From the NCBI RefSeq assembly GCF_014844075.1, contig NZ_CP062165.1, positions 1,798,001-1,862,000 on the forward strand: a stretch of 64,000 nt of DNA, in the 5' to 3' direction. Origin of the DNA: Paenibacillus sp. JNUCC-31. GTDB taxonomy: Bacteria > Bacillota > Bacilli > Paenibacillales > Paenibacillaceae. The position numbers were made by a program, and so were the translations under genes. The notes beneath the pieces were generated by a model. That model did no database searches and was not told where the DNA came from. It was given only the letters and a program-made list of their open reading frames with translations. Positions within the stretch are counted from its first letter, which is position 1, and each line of letters opens with the position of its first letter. This document shows positions 39,557-53,035 of this stretch, in pieces.

Positions 39557-40171
39557 TTATCCCGTAAACAGCATTTGCAGTGCCCGTTTCATCAACACAT
39601 CAACAGAATCGGCCGAGGTAACATCCTTCTTCAATTTGAGCCATACTTTATCCAATTCACTGTCCGTATATCCCAGCGCCTTGAGGCCTTCACGTGCTTC
39701 GTCCCAGGCAGAGCCGCTTCCTGCTTCTTCTGAAGGAGGGGCGAACAAACCTGTTGCATATGTTGCAGCCCCGAATCCATCCAGTTTGTCCTTGAGATCC
39801 AGGATCATACGCTGTGCTGTTTTCTTGCCAATTCCCGGCAGCTTGGTTAAGAACGTCAGATTCTCTTGATAAATAGCAGTCACGACATGGTCCGGCGTAC
39901 CGCCAGCAAGTATACCCAGAGCAACTTTGGGTCCAATACCTGATACCTCGATCAGCTTGCGAAATAACTTCTGTTCTTCTCGTGTGGCAAAACCAAACAG
40001 CAACATCGCATCTTCACGTACATGATGATGAGTGTAAACCATAATTTCGCCTTCTTGCTTCGCAAATGCATATGGATTCGGACAAAACACACGATAACCT
40101 ACACCATGAACATCAAGTACAATATATTCATTCTCCAGATGTGCAAACTGTCCTCTTAAAAAATCAATCAT
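39557..40171 (-). CDS. ruvA: Holliday junction binding protein RuvA
   Basis: The 204-residue protein has an N-terminal OB fold ([28 protein letters not shown]), tandem helix-hairpin-helix motifs ([13 protein letters not shown] and [19 protein letters not shown], about 70-125) and a C-terminal domain that contacts RuvB. It binds four-way junctions as a tetramer. Its ATG overlaps the ruvC stop codon by 4 nt (ATGA), so the two are translationally coupled. Confidence 0.95.
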   Translation of the reverse strand: MIDFLRGQFAHLENEYIVLDVHGVGYRVFCPNPYAFAKQEGEIMVYTHHHVREDAMLLFGFATREEQKLFRKLIEVSGIGPKVALGILAGGTPDHVVTAIYQENLTFLTKLPGIGKKTAQRMILDLKDKLDGFGAATYATGLFAPPSEEAGSGSAWDEAREGLKALGYTDSELDKVWLKLKKDVTSADSVDVLMKRALQMLFTG

Positions 40172-40671
40172 TTTCGCAATACCTCATTCAACTTGGAATT
40201 TAATGTATACGAGTGTGCATGGCACACGGCTACAGCCAAAGCATCCGCTACGTCATCTGGCTTCGGAATAGCCTGCAAACGCAAAAACATTTTGACCATT
40301 TCCTGAACTTGCCGCTTCTCAGCTTTGCCGTATCCAACGATCGCCTGCTTAATCTGCATCGGCGTATACTCTGCAATAGGCAGTCCCTTCTGAGCAGCAG
40401 CCAGTACCATGACCCCTCTTGCCTGGCTGACAGACATAGCTGTTGTTACGTTACGGTTGAAAAAAAGTTTTTCCAGCGCTACCGCGTCCGGTTTGTATTT
40501 ATCGATCAGCTGTACCATGCCCTCATATACATGAAGCAGTCTTTCCTCTTCAGGGGTATGTGCTTCCGTCTGAATACAGCCATATTGTACAGGGGTCACC
40601 TTACTGCCGATTTTATCCACAAAACCAAAACCAACAATCGCAATCCCCGGGTCAATTCCCAAAAAACGCAA
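40168..40671 (-). CDS. ruvC: Crossover junction endodeoxyribonuclease RuvC
   Basis: The frame is open to 40713, but TTG at 40671 has AAGGGAG 8 nt upstream and gives the family N terminus MRFLGIDPG; the product is 167 residues. Catalytic acids are visible: D in GIDPG, E in ALEKLFF and the D pair in [11 protein letters not shown] near the C terminus. It cuts Holliday junctions. B. subtilis uses RecU instead, but Paenibacillus-type genomes often keep RuvC. It is the first gene of the operon running to yajC. Confidence 0.93.
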   Translation of the reverse strand: MRFLGIDPGIAIVGFGFVDKIGSKVTPVQYGCIQTEAHTPEEERLLHVYEGMVQLIDKYKPDAVALEKLFFNRNVTTAMSVSQARGVMVLAAAQKGLPIAEYTPMQIKQAIVGYGKAEKRQVQEMVKMFLRLQAIPKPDDVADALAVAVCHAHSYTLNSKLNEVLRK

Positions 40672-40837
40672 AACCATCTCTCCCTTACAAAAGCGAACAT
40701 ATGTATCGTTCATTTCATTATAACAAAAGATAGACCCTGCGGCAGGAAAAACTTTGTCCGGATCATTTACTCGCCTTTATTTGTGATTAAACTCCAATCG
40801 CTATCTTCAATTCTCAGACATTTGGGTCAACAACGAC

Positions 40838-40864
40838 AAAAAGGACATCGTTCGATGTCCTTCT
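40838..40864 (-). terminator. Terminator between bofC and ruvC
   Basis: AAGGACATCG and CGATGTCCTT form a 10-bp inverted repeat with a TTTTTG tract on the minus strand. It lies downstream of bofC. The remaining 300 nt between the two genes show no other feature. Confidence 0.75.
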
Positions 40865-40990
40865 TGATTTCATCTTCGTATGTCTTCTTCGTGGGGTACA
40901 CAACGTGTTACTATGCTGCACCCAGCTTCTTCCCATCTCATGATGCAGAAGAATAGAATGAATAAGTGCAGGTCGTCAGCCTTTTCTTAT

Positions 40991-41683
40991 TTATCCGCCA
41001 TTGCGTACTTCTTTACCGGCCTCATCCACTGCATAATCACTAAACGTGGATATCACGCTGTCATATTCATCCTTATCCTGAATACGGATACCCTGCTGCA
41101 ACTGCTCCAACACCCCCTCAGGCAGTGAAGTCTCCAACGAGCCTACGTCCATCTGAAAAAAAGTACGAATAACTTTCTCTTCTGCAGGTCGGCCTTCGTA
41201 AAGATTGAGATTACCCACTGCATCTATACTGATATATGCCTGCTCTTTACATAACGGAGAAAGATCATCAACATGTTGCTTAATGTGCATTACTTCTGAT
41301 GATTTAACCTCCGCTTCCCATTCGGGATGTTGAATGAGTAATATTTTCAACTGGGGGACAGCCAACTTGCCCAATTGTTCCGTCTCCACTCCGCAGATGT
41401 ATTGTGTCTCCAAAACAACGCTTGTTAAATGGTCTGGATCAGGTCCAAGTTGTTCAACCAAGGTCTGAATTTCTTCTTCAGACCTTGGTTCCATTGTTGG
41501 AGGTCCCATTGCGGATACAGCCTCGCTGAAATTGGTTGTTAGTAAACGCTCGATTGCAGAAGAAATCGGCAACCCACTGTAGGCCAGTATGGCTACGGCA
41601 ATCAAAGCTGCTGTCATCCACAAGGTTCGTTTCCACCGGCGCCAGCGTCTCTTGATATGTTTTTTGAAGTTAAACGTGTTCAC
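40991..41683 (-). CDS. bofC: BofC, forespore regulator of pro-sigma-K processing
   Basis: The GTG at 41683 has AGAAGGGGTTCAT in front and is chosen over the ATG at 41701; the protein has 230 residues. A basic N-terminal stretch and one hydrophobic segment (about 25-45) form a signal-anchor. The BofC-like part contains YICGVETEQLG, a VKSSEVMHIKQHVDDLSPLCKEQAYISID stretch and EKVIRTFFQMDVGSLETSLPEGVLEQL. In Bacillus, BofC is secreted from the forespore and holds back SpoIVB signalling to SpoIVFB, the protease whose gene is also in this window. Its usual neighbours ruvA and ruvB are here too. Confidence 0.85.
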   Translation of the reverse strand: MNTFNFKKHIKRRWRRWKRTLWMTAALIAVAILAYSGLPISSAIERLLTTNFSEAVSAMGPPTMEPRSEEEIQTLVEQLGPDPDHLTSVVLETQYICGVETEQLGKLAVPQLKILLIQHPEWEAEVKSSEVMHIKQHVDDLSPLCKEQAYISIDAVGNLNLYEGRPAEEKVIRTFFQMDVGSLETSLPEGVLEQLQQGIRIQDKDEYDSVISTFSDYAVDEAGKEVRNGG

Positions 41684-41863
41684 ATGAACCCCTTCTATCA
41701 CTTTTTAAACCTATTGTGACCGAAAGCTCTGGGCTTTATGCAGATATACCTTTATGAGACAGCATTCCCTTACGTTTTGACTACAATCGCGATAGAGGCT
41801 GTACTACTTGTGTTATTACTCTTCATAGTTCCCATGAATTGTAAAATAGAACTGAAAATAAAC

Positions 41864-41901
41864 ACAAAAACGGATTATCTATTATAGATAATCCGTTTTT
41901 G
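41864..41901 (-). terminator. Terminator of the rRNA-tRNA operon
   Basis: ACAAAAACGGATTATCT and AGATAATCCGTTTTTGT form a 17-bp perfect stem with a 5-nt loop, starting 5 nt beyond the last tRNA. Confidence 0.92.
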
Positions 41902-41906
41902 TGAGA

Positions 41907-41980
41907 TCGGGATGACACGATTTGAACATGCGACCCCCTGGTCCCAAACCAGGTGCTCTACCAAGCTGAGCTACATCCCG
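41907..41980 (-). tRNA. tRNA-Pro (TGG)
   Basis: The acceptor stem is CGGGATG/CATCCCG and the anticodon loop TTTGGGA lies between CCTGG and CCAGG. CCA is not encoded. It is the last tRNA of the cluster. Confidence 0.96.
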
Positions 41981-41988
41981 TTATTTTA

Positions 41989-42067
41989 TACCGGCGAGAG
42001 GACTCGAACCTCCACGGTTTCCCACTCGATTTTGAGTCGAGCGCGTCTGCCATTCCGCCACGCCGGC
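41989..42067 (-). tRNA. tRNA-Leu (CAA)
   Basis: The anticodon loop CTCAAAA lies between CTCGA and TCGAG, and a class II variable arm follows. CCA is not encoded. The first acceptor pair is G-T. Confidence 0.94.
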
Positions 42068-42081
42068 AAGTAAAGTTATAA

Positions 42082-42158
42082 TGGCGCGCCCTGAGAGATT
42101 CGAACTCCCGGCCTTTTGATTCGTAGTCAAACGCTCTATCCAGCTGAGCTAAGGGCGC
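42082..42158 (-). tRNA. tRNA-Arg (ACG)
   Basis: The acceptor is GCGCCCT/AGGGCGC and the anticodon loop is CTACGAA; the A34 is normally edited to inosine. CCA is encoded. Confidence 0.96.
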
Positions 42159-42165
42159 AAAATAT

Positions 42166-42240
42166 TGGAGCGGACGACGGGAATCGAACCCGCGACCCTC
42201 GCCTTGGCAAGGCGATGCTCTACCGCTGAGCCACGTCCGC
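42166..42240 (-). tRNA. tRNA-Gly (GCC)
   Basis: The acceptor is GCGGACG/CGTCCGC and the anticodon loop TTGCCAA lies between TCGCC and GGCGA. CCA is encoded. Confidence 0.96.
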
Positions 42241-42260
42241 AAACGGTAGTAAGAAAAAAA

Positions 42261-42338
42261 TGGCGGAACCGACGGGATTCGAACCCGCGATCTCCTGCGT
42301 GACAGGCAGGCATGTTAGGCCAACTACACCACGGTTCC
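42261..42338 (-). tRNA. tRNA-Asp (GTC)
   Basis: The acceptor is GGAACCG/CGGTTCC with discriminator G, and the anticodon loop is CTGTCAC. CCA is encoded. Confidence 0.96.
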
Positions 42339-42365
42339 AGATCACTTTCAATGAAGAAAGTATAA

Positions 42366-42439
<74 letters not shown>

Positions 42440-42459
42440 TCGTTATTCAGAAAACTATA

Positions 42460-42535
42460 TGGTGGAGGCTGAGGGGATCGAACCCCCGACCCTCTGCTTG
42501 TAAGGCAGATGCTCTCCCAGCTGAGCTAAGCCTCC
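42460..42535 (-). tRNA. tRNA-Val (TAC)
   Basis: The acceptor is GGAGGCT/AGCCTCC and the anticodon loop is CTTACAA. CCA is encoded. Confidence 0.96.
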
Positions 42536-42542
42536 ATATTTA

Positions 42543-42614
42543 TGACCCGTAGGGGATTCGAACCCCTGTTACCTCCGTGAAAGGGAGGTGTCTTAACCCC
42601 TTGACCAACGGGCC
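42543..42614 (-). tRNA. tRNA-Glu (TTC)
   Basis: The acceptor is GGCCCGT/ACGGGTC and the anticodon loop CTTTCAC lies between CCTCC and GGAGG. CCA is not encoded. Confidence 0.95.
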
Positions 42615-42618
42615 TTAA

Positions 42619-42694
42619 TGGCTCCCCGAACAGGGCTCGAACCTGTGACAACTCGATTAACAGTCGAGTGCTCTACCAACTGAGCTATCAGGGA
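42619..42694 (-). tRNA. tRNA-Asn (GTT)
   Basis: The acceptor is TCCCTGA/TCGGGGA with discriminator G, and the anticodon loop is CTGTTAA. CCA is encoded. It is the first tRNA after 5S rRNA. Confidence 0.95.
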
Positions 42695-42778
42695 ATAATA
42701 TGCATTTGCAGTGCAAAAGCAATCCATCGTACAACGTCAACATACTACATTTGTTTTCTATGTATGATGAAAGAGTTC

Positions 42779-42895
42779 GCTTGGCGGCGTCCTACTCTCC
42801 CAGGACCCTGCGGTCCAAGTACCATCGGCGCTAGAGGGCTTAACGGTCGTGTTCGGGATGGGTACGTGTGGAACCCCTCCGCCATCGCCACCAAA
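42779..42895 (-). rRNA. 5S ribosomal RNA
   Basis: The 117-nt sequence begins TTTGGTGGCGATGGC and ends GAGTAGGACGCCGCCAAGC, matching Bacillales 5S; the ends pair. It follows 23S by about 80 nt and precedes the tRNA cluster by 84 nt. Confidence 0.95.
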
Positions 42896-42977
42896 CGCTT
42901 AGCTTAGCCTTACATTCAGAGTTTATTCTCTGAAAACTAGATCCGAAACGAAACCTGCGATTACAACCTGCATATTT

Positions 42978-46024
<3,047 letters not shown>

Positions 46025-46360
46025 ATATCGCTCGTGTTCGAGCTGTCGCTCCACTTGTTTTGGACTGCGTCCAAAGCCAAAAGTCGCTCCATTTCGATCA
46101 CTCGCTCATGCAATCTACCGTTTTTATTGAAACTTGTTTACACAAGTTCAGCTAAAAAGGAATGTTCTAATTCGCATTTTTCGTTTCGATATCTAGTTTT
46201 CAAAGAACAAGCTCCATGCAAAAGCAAGCTGTTTGAGAGTTTGAGCTCTCAAAACTGAGCAACGAGTGAGTGAAAAGCTTTACGAAGTAAAGCTCGCTTC
46301 GGAAGCATGCTTCCTGAAGACTTGTATTTGAATGTTTCCGTTACAGGAAACGATTCTCCA
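46025..46360 (-). other. 16S-23S internal transcribed spacer without tRNA
   Basis: The 336-nt spacer holds no tRNA-Ile or tRNA-Ala. On the minus strand it has a TGTTCTTTGAAAAC element, similar to the boxA-type antitermination signal of Gram-positive rRNA operons. Confidence 0.75.
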
Positions 46361-47916
<1,556 letters not shown>

Positions 47917-48129
47917 GTATTGAAAAGAGCGATAAGCTCAATTTGAATCTGACGAGATTAAAAATCTCATTTATGCTTCAAAACCATACCGTCCGAAGAC
48001 GTGTACCGACTTCTCAGCGTCGATCTTGCAAGCAAGATCGTTACTCACTCGTTGTTCAGTTTTCAAAGATCAAACTTATTTCTGCACTTCTTTTCTGTGT
48101 CGGCCGTTCGTTTCAGCGGCGACTTAAAT
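47917..48129 (-). other. rRNA leader region
   Basis: About 210 nt between the promoter and 16S. It contains a GATCTTTGAAAACTG element (minus strand) similar to one in the spacer, and sequence that can pair around 16S for processing. No gene is visible. Confidence 0.55.
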
Positions 48130-48158
48130 AATATATCATACTGGTGAAACCAATGCAA
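48130..48158 (-). promoter_or_regulatory. rRNA operon promoter
   Basis: On the minus strand TTGCAT (48153-48158), a 17-nt spacer and TATATT (48130-48135) form a strong sigma-A promoter. Immediately upstream, at 48161-48176, is the A/T-rich perfect palindrome GTTTTTTCGAAAAAAC, in the position of an UP element. Confidence 0.85.
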
Positions 48159-48275
48159 TAGTTTTTTCGAAAAAACATTTAATAGATTCTAAGTCCTTGA
48201 CGCCTCTACTAAAACAATAGTGGATTTGAGACACTATTCCATTTCCATACTGTCGTAAAATTGCCCTGCTCTAAA

Positions 48276-48322
48276 TACAAACCTCCAAAAGACCAGCTCT
48301 TCACAGAGTTAATCTTTTGGAG
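48276..48322 (-). terminator. Terminator of safA
   Basis: On the minus strand CTCCAAAAGA pairs with TCTTTTGGAG and a T-containing tract follows. It separates safA from the rRNA promoter. Confidence 0.7.
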
Positions 48323-48346
48323 TTAAATAGCATTTACTTTACAAAG

Positions 48347-49969
48347 TTATTGCTGGATCCAAGGGTTCCTACGCTTTTTATCAGAACTCCGGTTAGTGGA
48401 TGTTCCCTTGCGTTCTTTTGGAGTTCTCCCGGATACGGTTACTTTGGATTTGCTTTTCGCTCCAGGTCTGGCTGTTCTGCGTTTCGCAGTTCCTGTTTTG
48501 GCTGCTTGTTTAGGCTTCGTTTCTAGATGTGAGTCAGCCTCACTCTCAAAAGCGGACTGGCTCAAATTCGCCTCGTCACGTCTTCCTTTCTTGCCCTCCC
48601 CTTTACCTTGGGATGGATAAAGTTCACCAAATGCCCCAAGCGGTGACGGCGGTACTGTATTTTGAGTAGGGTAAGGGTTCTGGTAAGCATATTCCACCGG
48701 GTGATTCGGCATCATGGAAGTGGTCATTTCAGGTTGAACGCCGTATGGGTTATATGTGCCCCACGCCGGTTCCTGGTAGTTGTGTGATGGATAAGTATAA
48801 TGATGAGCAGGCATATGATGGTTGCCACATCCGCATGGTGGGTATGGGAGCATAGAGTAAGGAGAAATAACAGGCGGTTGGTGGTTCATATGTCCATGGG
48901 CTGCAAACGGAGGATAAGGACTATTCACTTGACTTGCTGGCGCGATCGGATATGAGTTGTTCTGCATCTCTGCAGATATGTTTGGCATAAGGTTGTTATG
49001 ATTATACTCATACTCATTCCCATTCCATGGAGCGTTAGGTGGGGTTCCTATAGAGTAAGGGCTCACCTCCGTTATACCAGGGAAGGCAGCATGGTTATTT
49101 ACACCAGCCGTATACATGTCTTGTGGAGTAATGTATACCTCTTGCGCAGGCACAGGAACTTGCGCATAGGGATGCTCTGCTGGAGCATGAAGCATTTTAC
49201 TGCCACAGCCACACGGTGCTTTGGCCTCAGGCGCTACTTCCGAAGGAAACTGCATGTTATTGGGCATTACGGGTAAAGGCATAACCTCAGGAGAAATGTT
49301 AGGCATGGTATACGTCGGTGACTCAGATATCGGTTTTAATTGAACCTCGGATTTAGTTTGTTCTTTTTTCTGAACTTGCTTCTCCGGTTCCATCTCAGGC
49401 ATTTCAGGCAATTGCGGTAGAGCTTCCACCTCAGGCTTCACATTAGGGACGACCGGATTTGCGGGAACAGGAGCGGGAACCGAATTAGAAACTTCAGGTA
49501 CCGGTGCAGGGACTGGCTCTACGGGTACAGCTGGAGCCGTTTCTTCTTTAACTCCCGTGTATTCCTTTCCTTCAGGCGACAACTTCTCATGAGCAACATT
49601 AGATGATGCACCATTCTCTGAACCCGTATTTCCCGGTGTAGCCATCGATGGAATGTACACAGTCTCCCCTACAAGAAGAGCATTGGGATTTTTCAATTGA
49701 GGGTTCGCATTGATCATGTCCTTCAACGGAACTCCCCAAGCCTGTGACAATTTCCATAACGTATCTCCTTGCTGGACTTTATGACCGTGCAACATGCCCT
49801 CCGGCTTTGGTGTTACTGGCTCCGCAGGAATTTTGACCTTCATACCGATTTCCAACTTGTCGGGATCTGCAATTTGCGGATTAGCTGCAATAATTTTGTC
49901 CAACGCTACATTATATTTTTGGGACAGCAGATATAATGTGTCGCCTTTTTTCACCATGTGTATTTTCAC
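48347..49969 (-). CDS. safA: SafA-like spore coat assembly protein with two LysM domains
   Basis: The 540-residue protein begins with two LysM domains: MKIHMVKKGDTLYLLSQKYNV (about 1-48) and HKVQQGDTLWKLSQAWGV (about 62-108). A long low-complexity region rich in P, N, Y, H and M follows, with two CGCG clusters, and the C terminus is strongly basic (about 480-540). This is the plan of SafA, which binds cortex peptidoglycan and organises the inner coat of the spore. The tail region is lineage-specific, so only the N-terminal LysM pair supports the call. Gene order (next to bofC and ruv in Bacillus) agrees, with the rRNA operon now in between. Confidence 0.82.
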   Translation of the reverse strand: MKIHMVKKGDTLYLLSQKYNVALDKIIAANPQIADPDKLEIGMKVKIPAEPVTPKPEGMLHGHKVQQGDTLWKLSQAWGVPLKDMINANPQLKNPNALLVGETVYIPSMATPGNTGSENGASSNVAHEKLSPEGKEYTGVKEETAPAVPVEPVPAPVPEVSNSVPAPVPANPVVPNVKPEVEALPQLPEMPEMEPEKQVQKKEQTKSEVQLKPISESPTYTMPNISPEVMPLPVMPNNMQFPSEVAPEAKAPCGCGSKMLHAPAEHPYAQVPVPAQEVYITPQDMYTAGVNNHAAFPGITEVSPYSIGTPPNAPWNGNEYEYNHNNLMPNISAEMQNNSYPIAPASQVNSPYPPFAAHGHMNHQPPVISPYSMLPYPPCGCGNHHMPAHHYTYPSHNYQEPAWGTYNPYGVQPEMTTSMMPNHPVEYAYQNPYPTQNTVPPSPLGAFGELYPSQGKGEGKKGRRDEANLSQSAFESEADSHLETKPKQAAKTGTAKRRTARPGAKSKSKVTVSGRTPKERKGTSTNRSSDKKRRNPWIQQ

Positions 49970-50077
49970 TTGGAACTAACCTCCTAGACGTGATACTTGG
50001 GCAGTACATTCGCCCATACCGTTACTACATCCTATGCAGAAATTAGGCTAATGACATCAACTAAGCAAAAAAAATCC

Positions 50078-50111
50078 TCCCAGCCCCAAAAACCGCATAC
50101 TCCGAGTATGC
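50078..50111 (-). terminator. Terminator downstream of ilvE
   Basis: GCATAC-TCGGA-GTATGC (minus strand) is followed by GGTTTTTG and a later T run. The distance to the ilvE stop is about 50 nt. Confidence 0.6.
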
Positions 50112-50164
50112 TGAATTTCTGGAGACAAGAAGGACTTCTTGCTACGCTATTCCGTTCGTTCAGT

Positions 50165-51049
50165 TTAATCTTCCCATACTTTGTAACCGTCTTTGTCGAC
50201 AATCTGACGGAACGCTTCAAGCAGTCGGAGCGTTACAGGTCCTGCGACACCCGTTCCGATTGTTCTGCCATCTACCTCATATGCAGCAATTACTTCCGCA
50301 GCGGTTCCAGTGAAGAAGACTTCATCGGCAATGTATACATCATGCAGGGTAAATGGTACTTCTTTTAATTCAAGATCCAGTTCACCACACAGATCGATAA
50401 TCGCCTGACGAGTAATCCCTTCCAGTGCACCCAGATAACAAGGAGGCGTATAGACGACACCATTTTTAATAATAAAGATGTTATCACTTGAACCCTCTGT
50501 AACATAACCTTGTGAATTCAGCATAATTGCTTCACCCACACCTGCATAGTTGGACTGGATCTTAACAAGGATGTTATTCAGGTAATTTAGCGATTTAATT
50601 TTGGGATTCAATGCGTCCGGGATGTTGCGTCGTTGGGATACAGATACGGCTTTCAATCCAGTAAGATACGCTTCTTCCGGGTAAATTGCGAGTTGCTCGA
50701 CAATGATAATAACAGATGCTTTAGGGCAACGCAGCGGATCAAGACCCAGATTACCAGGACCACGAGAAACGATTAGGCGAATATAACCGTTACGCATATC
50801 ATTGCGACGTACCGTTTCTGCCATCACTTCCAGCATCTCATCATAAGACAGCGGAATGTTCAGACTGATGGATTTAGCCGAATCATACAAACGATCCAAA
50901 TGCGCTTTGCATCTAAAAATGTTGCCGTTGTAAATCCGAATACCCTCGAAAATACCATCTCCATACAAAAATCCATGATCATATACGGAGACGGTAGCGT
51001 TCTCTTTGGTTACATATTGACCATCCAAATAAATCCATTGTTCTGACAC
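50165..51049 (-). CDS. ilvE: Branched-chain amino acid aminotransferase
   Basis: The GTG at 51049 has GGAGGTG upstream and gives the family start SEQWIYLDGQYV with a 294-residue product; the ATG at 51067 is the alternative. It is a class IV PLP enzyme: YDHGFLYGDGIFEGIR (about 30-45), the PLP lysine in NPKIKSLNYLNNI (about 150-162) and a TEGSSDNIFII stretch near 190. It transfers the amino group to the branched-chain keto acids in the last step of Ile, Leu and Val synthesis. It is the last gene of the run that starts at pheB, about 120 nt after pheA. Confidence 0.92.
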   Translation of the reverse strand: MSEQWIYLDGQYVTKENATVSVYDHGFLYGDGIFEGIRIYNGNIFRCKAHLDRLYDSAKSISLNIPLSYDEMLEVMAETVRRNDMRNGYIRLIVSRGPGNLGLDPLRCPKASVIIIVEQLAIYPEEAYLTGLKAVSVSQRRNIPDALNPKIKSLNYLNNILVKIQSNYAGVGEAIMLNSQGYVTEGSSDNIFIIKNGVVYTPPCYLGALEGITRQAIIDLCGELDLELKEVPFTLHDVYIADEVFFTGTAAEVIAAYEVDGRTIGTGVAGPVTLRLLEAFRQIVDKDGYKVWED

Positions 51050-51188
51050 GTATGACTGCACCTCCATAATATTTCATTCCTCGTTTTCGAAAACTACGTT
51101 TAACCCGTTGTTTTGCAACCAATGACAAGCCATTGTCTGCCCATTTTACCCAGTCTTATGACAACCTTCAACAGACCACGCAACTAAT

Positions 51189-52070
51189 TTAGATCGTTTT
51201 CAGCGAAGGATATGAATAACAGGGATAACTACCCAGAACACGTACCTGACAATTCAAAGCTTCAATCTCGGCCATGGCCGCGGTAAGCAATACAGAATCG
51301 GCACTTTCCTCAACATCAATATAAAAATAATAGCTCCCCAACCGCTTCTTTGTTGGACGCGATTCCAGTCGTGTCAGGTTTAGCTTCCGCCAGGCAAACG
51401 CCGACAAAACCTGATGTAACGCACCCGGCGCATCTTCAGGCAGGGTAACAAGCAAGCTGGTTTTTACATGGTCGGGCTCCCGTGGGATCTGTACAGGTTC
51501 ATGACCTATCAAAACAAAACGAGTATAGTTGTTATCATGATCGGTTACCCGTTCAGCCATGATGTCCAAACCATGCTTCTGTGCAGCAAGCCTTGTGCCA
51601 ATGGCAACCCAGCCTTTGCCGGGATTTCTTTTCACAATTTCTACAGCTTCCGCTGTACTGTTAACACCTTCAAGGTCCGCTCCAGGTGAATGCAGGCGAA
51701 TAAAATTCTGGCACTGCGGGATAGCCACGGGATGGGACATGATCTTCGTGATTTTCCCAAAATCATATTCGCCGCTCTCTGTTTTAAACTCGGAGCCATG
51801 TCCAATGACATTTTGTATAGATGGATAAACCCATTCTGCTTGCATCGGAATATCCACTTCATTAACGAGCCAGTCCATATGCAGACTAACCGAACCTTCA
51901 ATTGTATTCTCAATGGGAATGACACTGTATTGTGACTTCCCACTATCCGTTGCACGGAAGACATCAGAAATCAGCTTGGAATGAATCAATTCTAAAGGCT
52001 CCCCATTAAACAGAAAATCTACTGCTTCATGAGAAACTGAACCTTCAGGTAATACTGCAATTCTTTTCAT
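51189..52070 (-). CDS. pheA: Prephenate dehydratase
   Basis: The 293-residue single-function enzyme begins [16 protein letters not shown]. The catalytic part holds PIENTIEGSV (about 52-61), NSTAEAVEIV and DHDNNYTRFVLIG (about 178-190). The ACT domain (about 205-280) has the phenylalanine-sensing elements APGALHQVLSAF and LTRLESRPTKKRLGSYYFYID. It turns prephenate into phenylpyruvate and should be feedback-inhibited by phenylalanine. The start overlaps the thrB stop by 4 nt, so aromatic and threonine genes are coupled here. Confidence 0.94.
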   Translation of the reverse strand: MKRIAVLPEGSVSHEAVDFLFNGEPLELIHSKLISDVFRATDSGKSQYSVIPIENTIEGSVSLHMDWLVNEVDIPMQAEWVYPSIQNVIGHGSEFKTESGEYDFGKITKIMSHPVAIPQCQNFIRLHSPGADLEGVNSTAEAVEIVKRNPGKGWVAIGTRLAAQKHGLDIMAERVTDHDNNYTRFVLIGHEPVQIPREPDHVKTSLLVTLPEDAPGALHQVLSAFAWRKLNLTRLESRPTKKRLGSYYFYIDVEESADSVLLTAAMAEIEALNCQVRVLGSYPCYSYPSLKTI

Positions 52071-53035
52071 GCGTTAACTTCCCCTTTAATTCTGTCCAAA
52101 AAAGGACTTTCATCTTGATCAGACAGCACGGTAACACCGTCCAAGTCCGGATCCAGCCACAATGCCGAAGCAGTAATACCTTCACGACTCATGGTATCTA
52201 TCAAGTATTGCTTCAGTTCTTCCTTGCGGATGTCATGACGATCTACCAACGTCAAAACGGTTGGGCCAGCCCCGCTCAAAGCAGCGCCTAGAGCTCCATG
52301 ACTGACCGCATGTTCCAGAATCTCAGCCATCCCTGGAACCAATGATGTTCTGTAAGGCTGATGAATACGATCAGACATCGCCTTTTGGATCATATCCAAT
52401 CGCCCACTTGCCAAAGCTGCAACGAGTAGGGATGATCTGCTTATATTGTGAATGACATCAGACTTGTCGAACTGCTGCGGGATCACATTCCTTGCTTTTG
52501 AAGTGGACAACTCGAAGTCTGGTACGATAACTAACGTCTGCAAATCCTGATGCGGCTCTATACGAATATGATCTACACGACTGCCATCCCACGCCGCTGC
52601 AATGATACCTCCATATAATGAAGCCCCCACATTATCCGGATGTTTCTCCAGTGACGTAGCCATGTCCAGAAGCTTGGCATCCGATAACGGAGTACCAATT
52701 AATGCATTAGCAGCAACCAATGCACCTACGATAGCCGATGCACTGCTTCCCAGTCCACGTGTGAGAGGAATATCGGAGTACATGGAAATATCCAACTCAG
52801 GCACGGAAATCCCGGCTTCGTTGAACACCATCTGTGCAACTTCATATATCAAATTGGATTTATCTGTAGGCAGACCTGTCAGATGGTCCCCATATAAATG
52901 GAATGTCGTTTGCTCAGCCGGTTTCATCTCAAGCCAGACATAGAGAGACAAAGCCATGCCCAGGGTATCAAACCCTGGACCGAGATTGGCTGTACTTGCC
53001 GGTACTTTAACTGTTACCCTTTGCTGCAAACTCAT
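52067..53035 (-). CDS. thrB: Homoserine kinase
   Basis: This 322-residue GHMP-family kinase has [19 protein letters not shown] (about 12-30), the ATP loop [20 protein letters not shown] (about 88-107) and [14 protein letters not shown] near 245. It phosphorylates homoserine on the way to threonine. It overlaps both thrC before and pheA after by 4 nt, an unusually tight arrangement that suggests coupled translation of all three. Confidence 0.94.
   Translation of the reverse strand: MSLQQRVTVKVPASTANLGPGFDTLGMALSLYVWLEMKPAEQTTFHLYGDHLTGLPTDKSNLIYEVAQMVFNEAGISVPELDISMYSDIPLTRGLGSSASAIVGALVAANALIGTPLSDAKLLDMATSLEKHPDNVGASLYGGIIAAAWDGSRVDHIRIEPHQDLQTLVIVPDFELSTSKARNVIPQQFDKSDVIHNISRSSLLVAALASGRLDMIQKAMSDRIHQPYRTSLVPGMAEILEHAVSHGALGAALSGAGPTVLTLVDRHDIRKEELKQYLIDTMSREGITASALWLDPDLDGVTVLSDQDESPFLDRIKGEVNA

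Noticed and set aside
41958..42242. An open frame crossing four tRNA genes
   Set aside because: It reads through well-formed cloverleaf sequences.
46025..46360. A tRNA in the 16S-23S spacer
   Set aside because: No cloverleaf or T-loop consensus is present.
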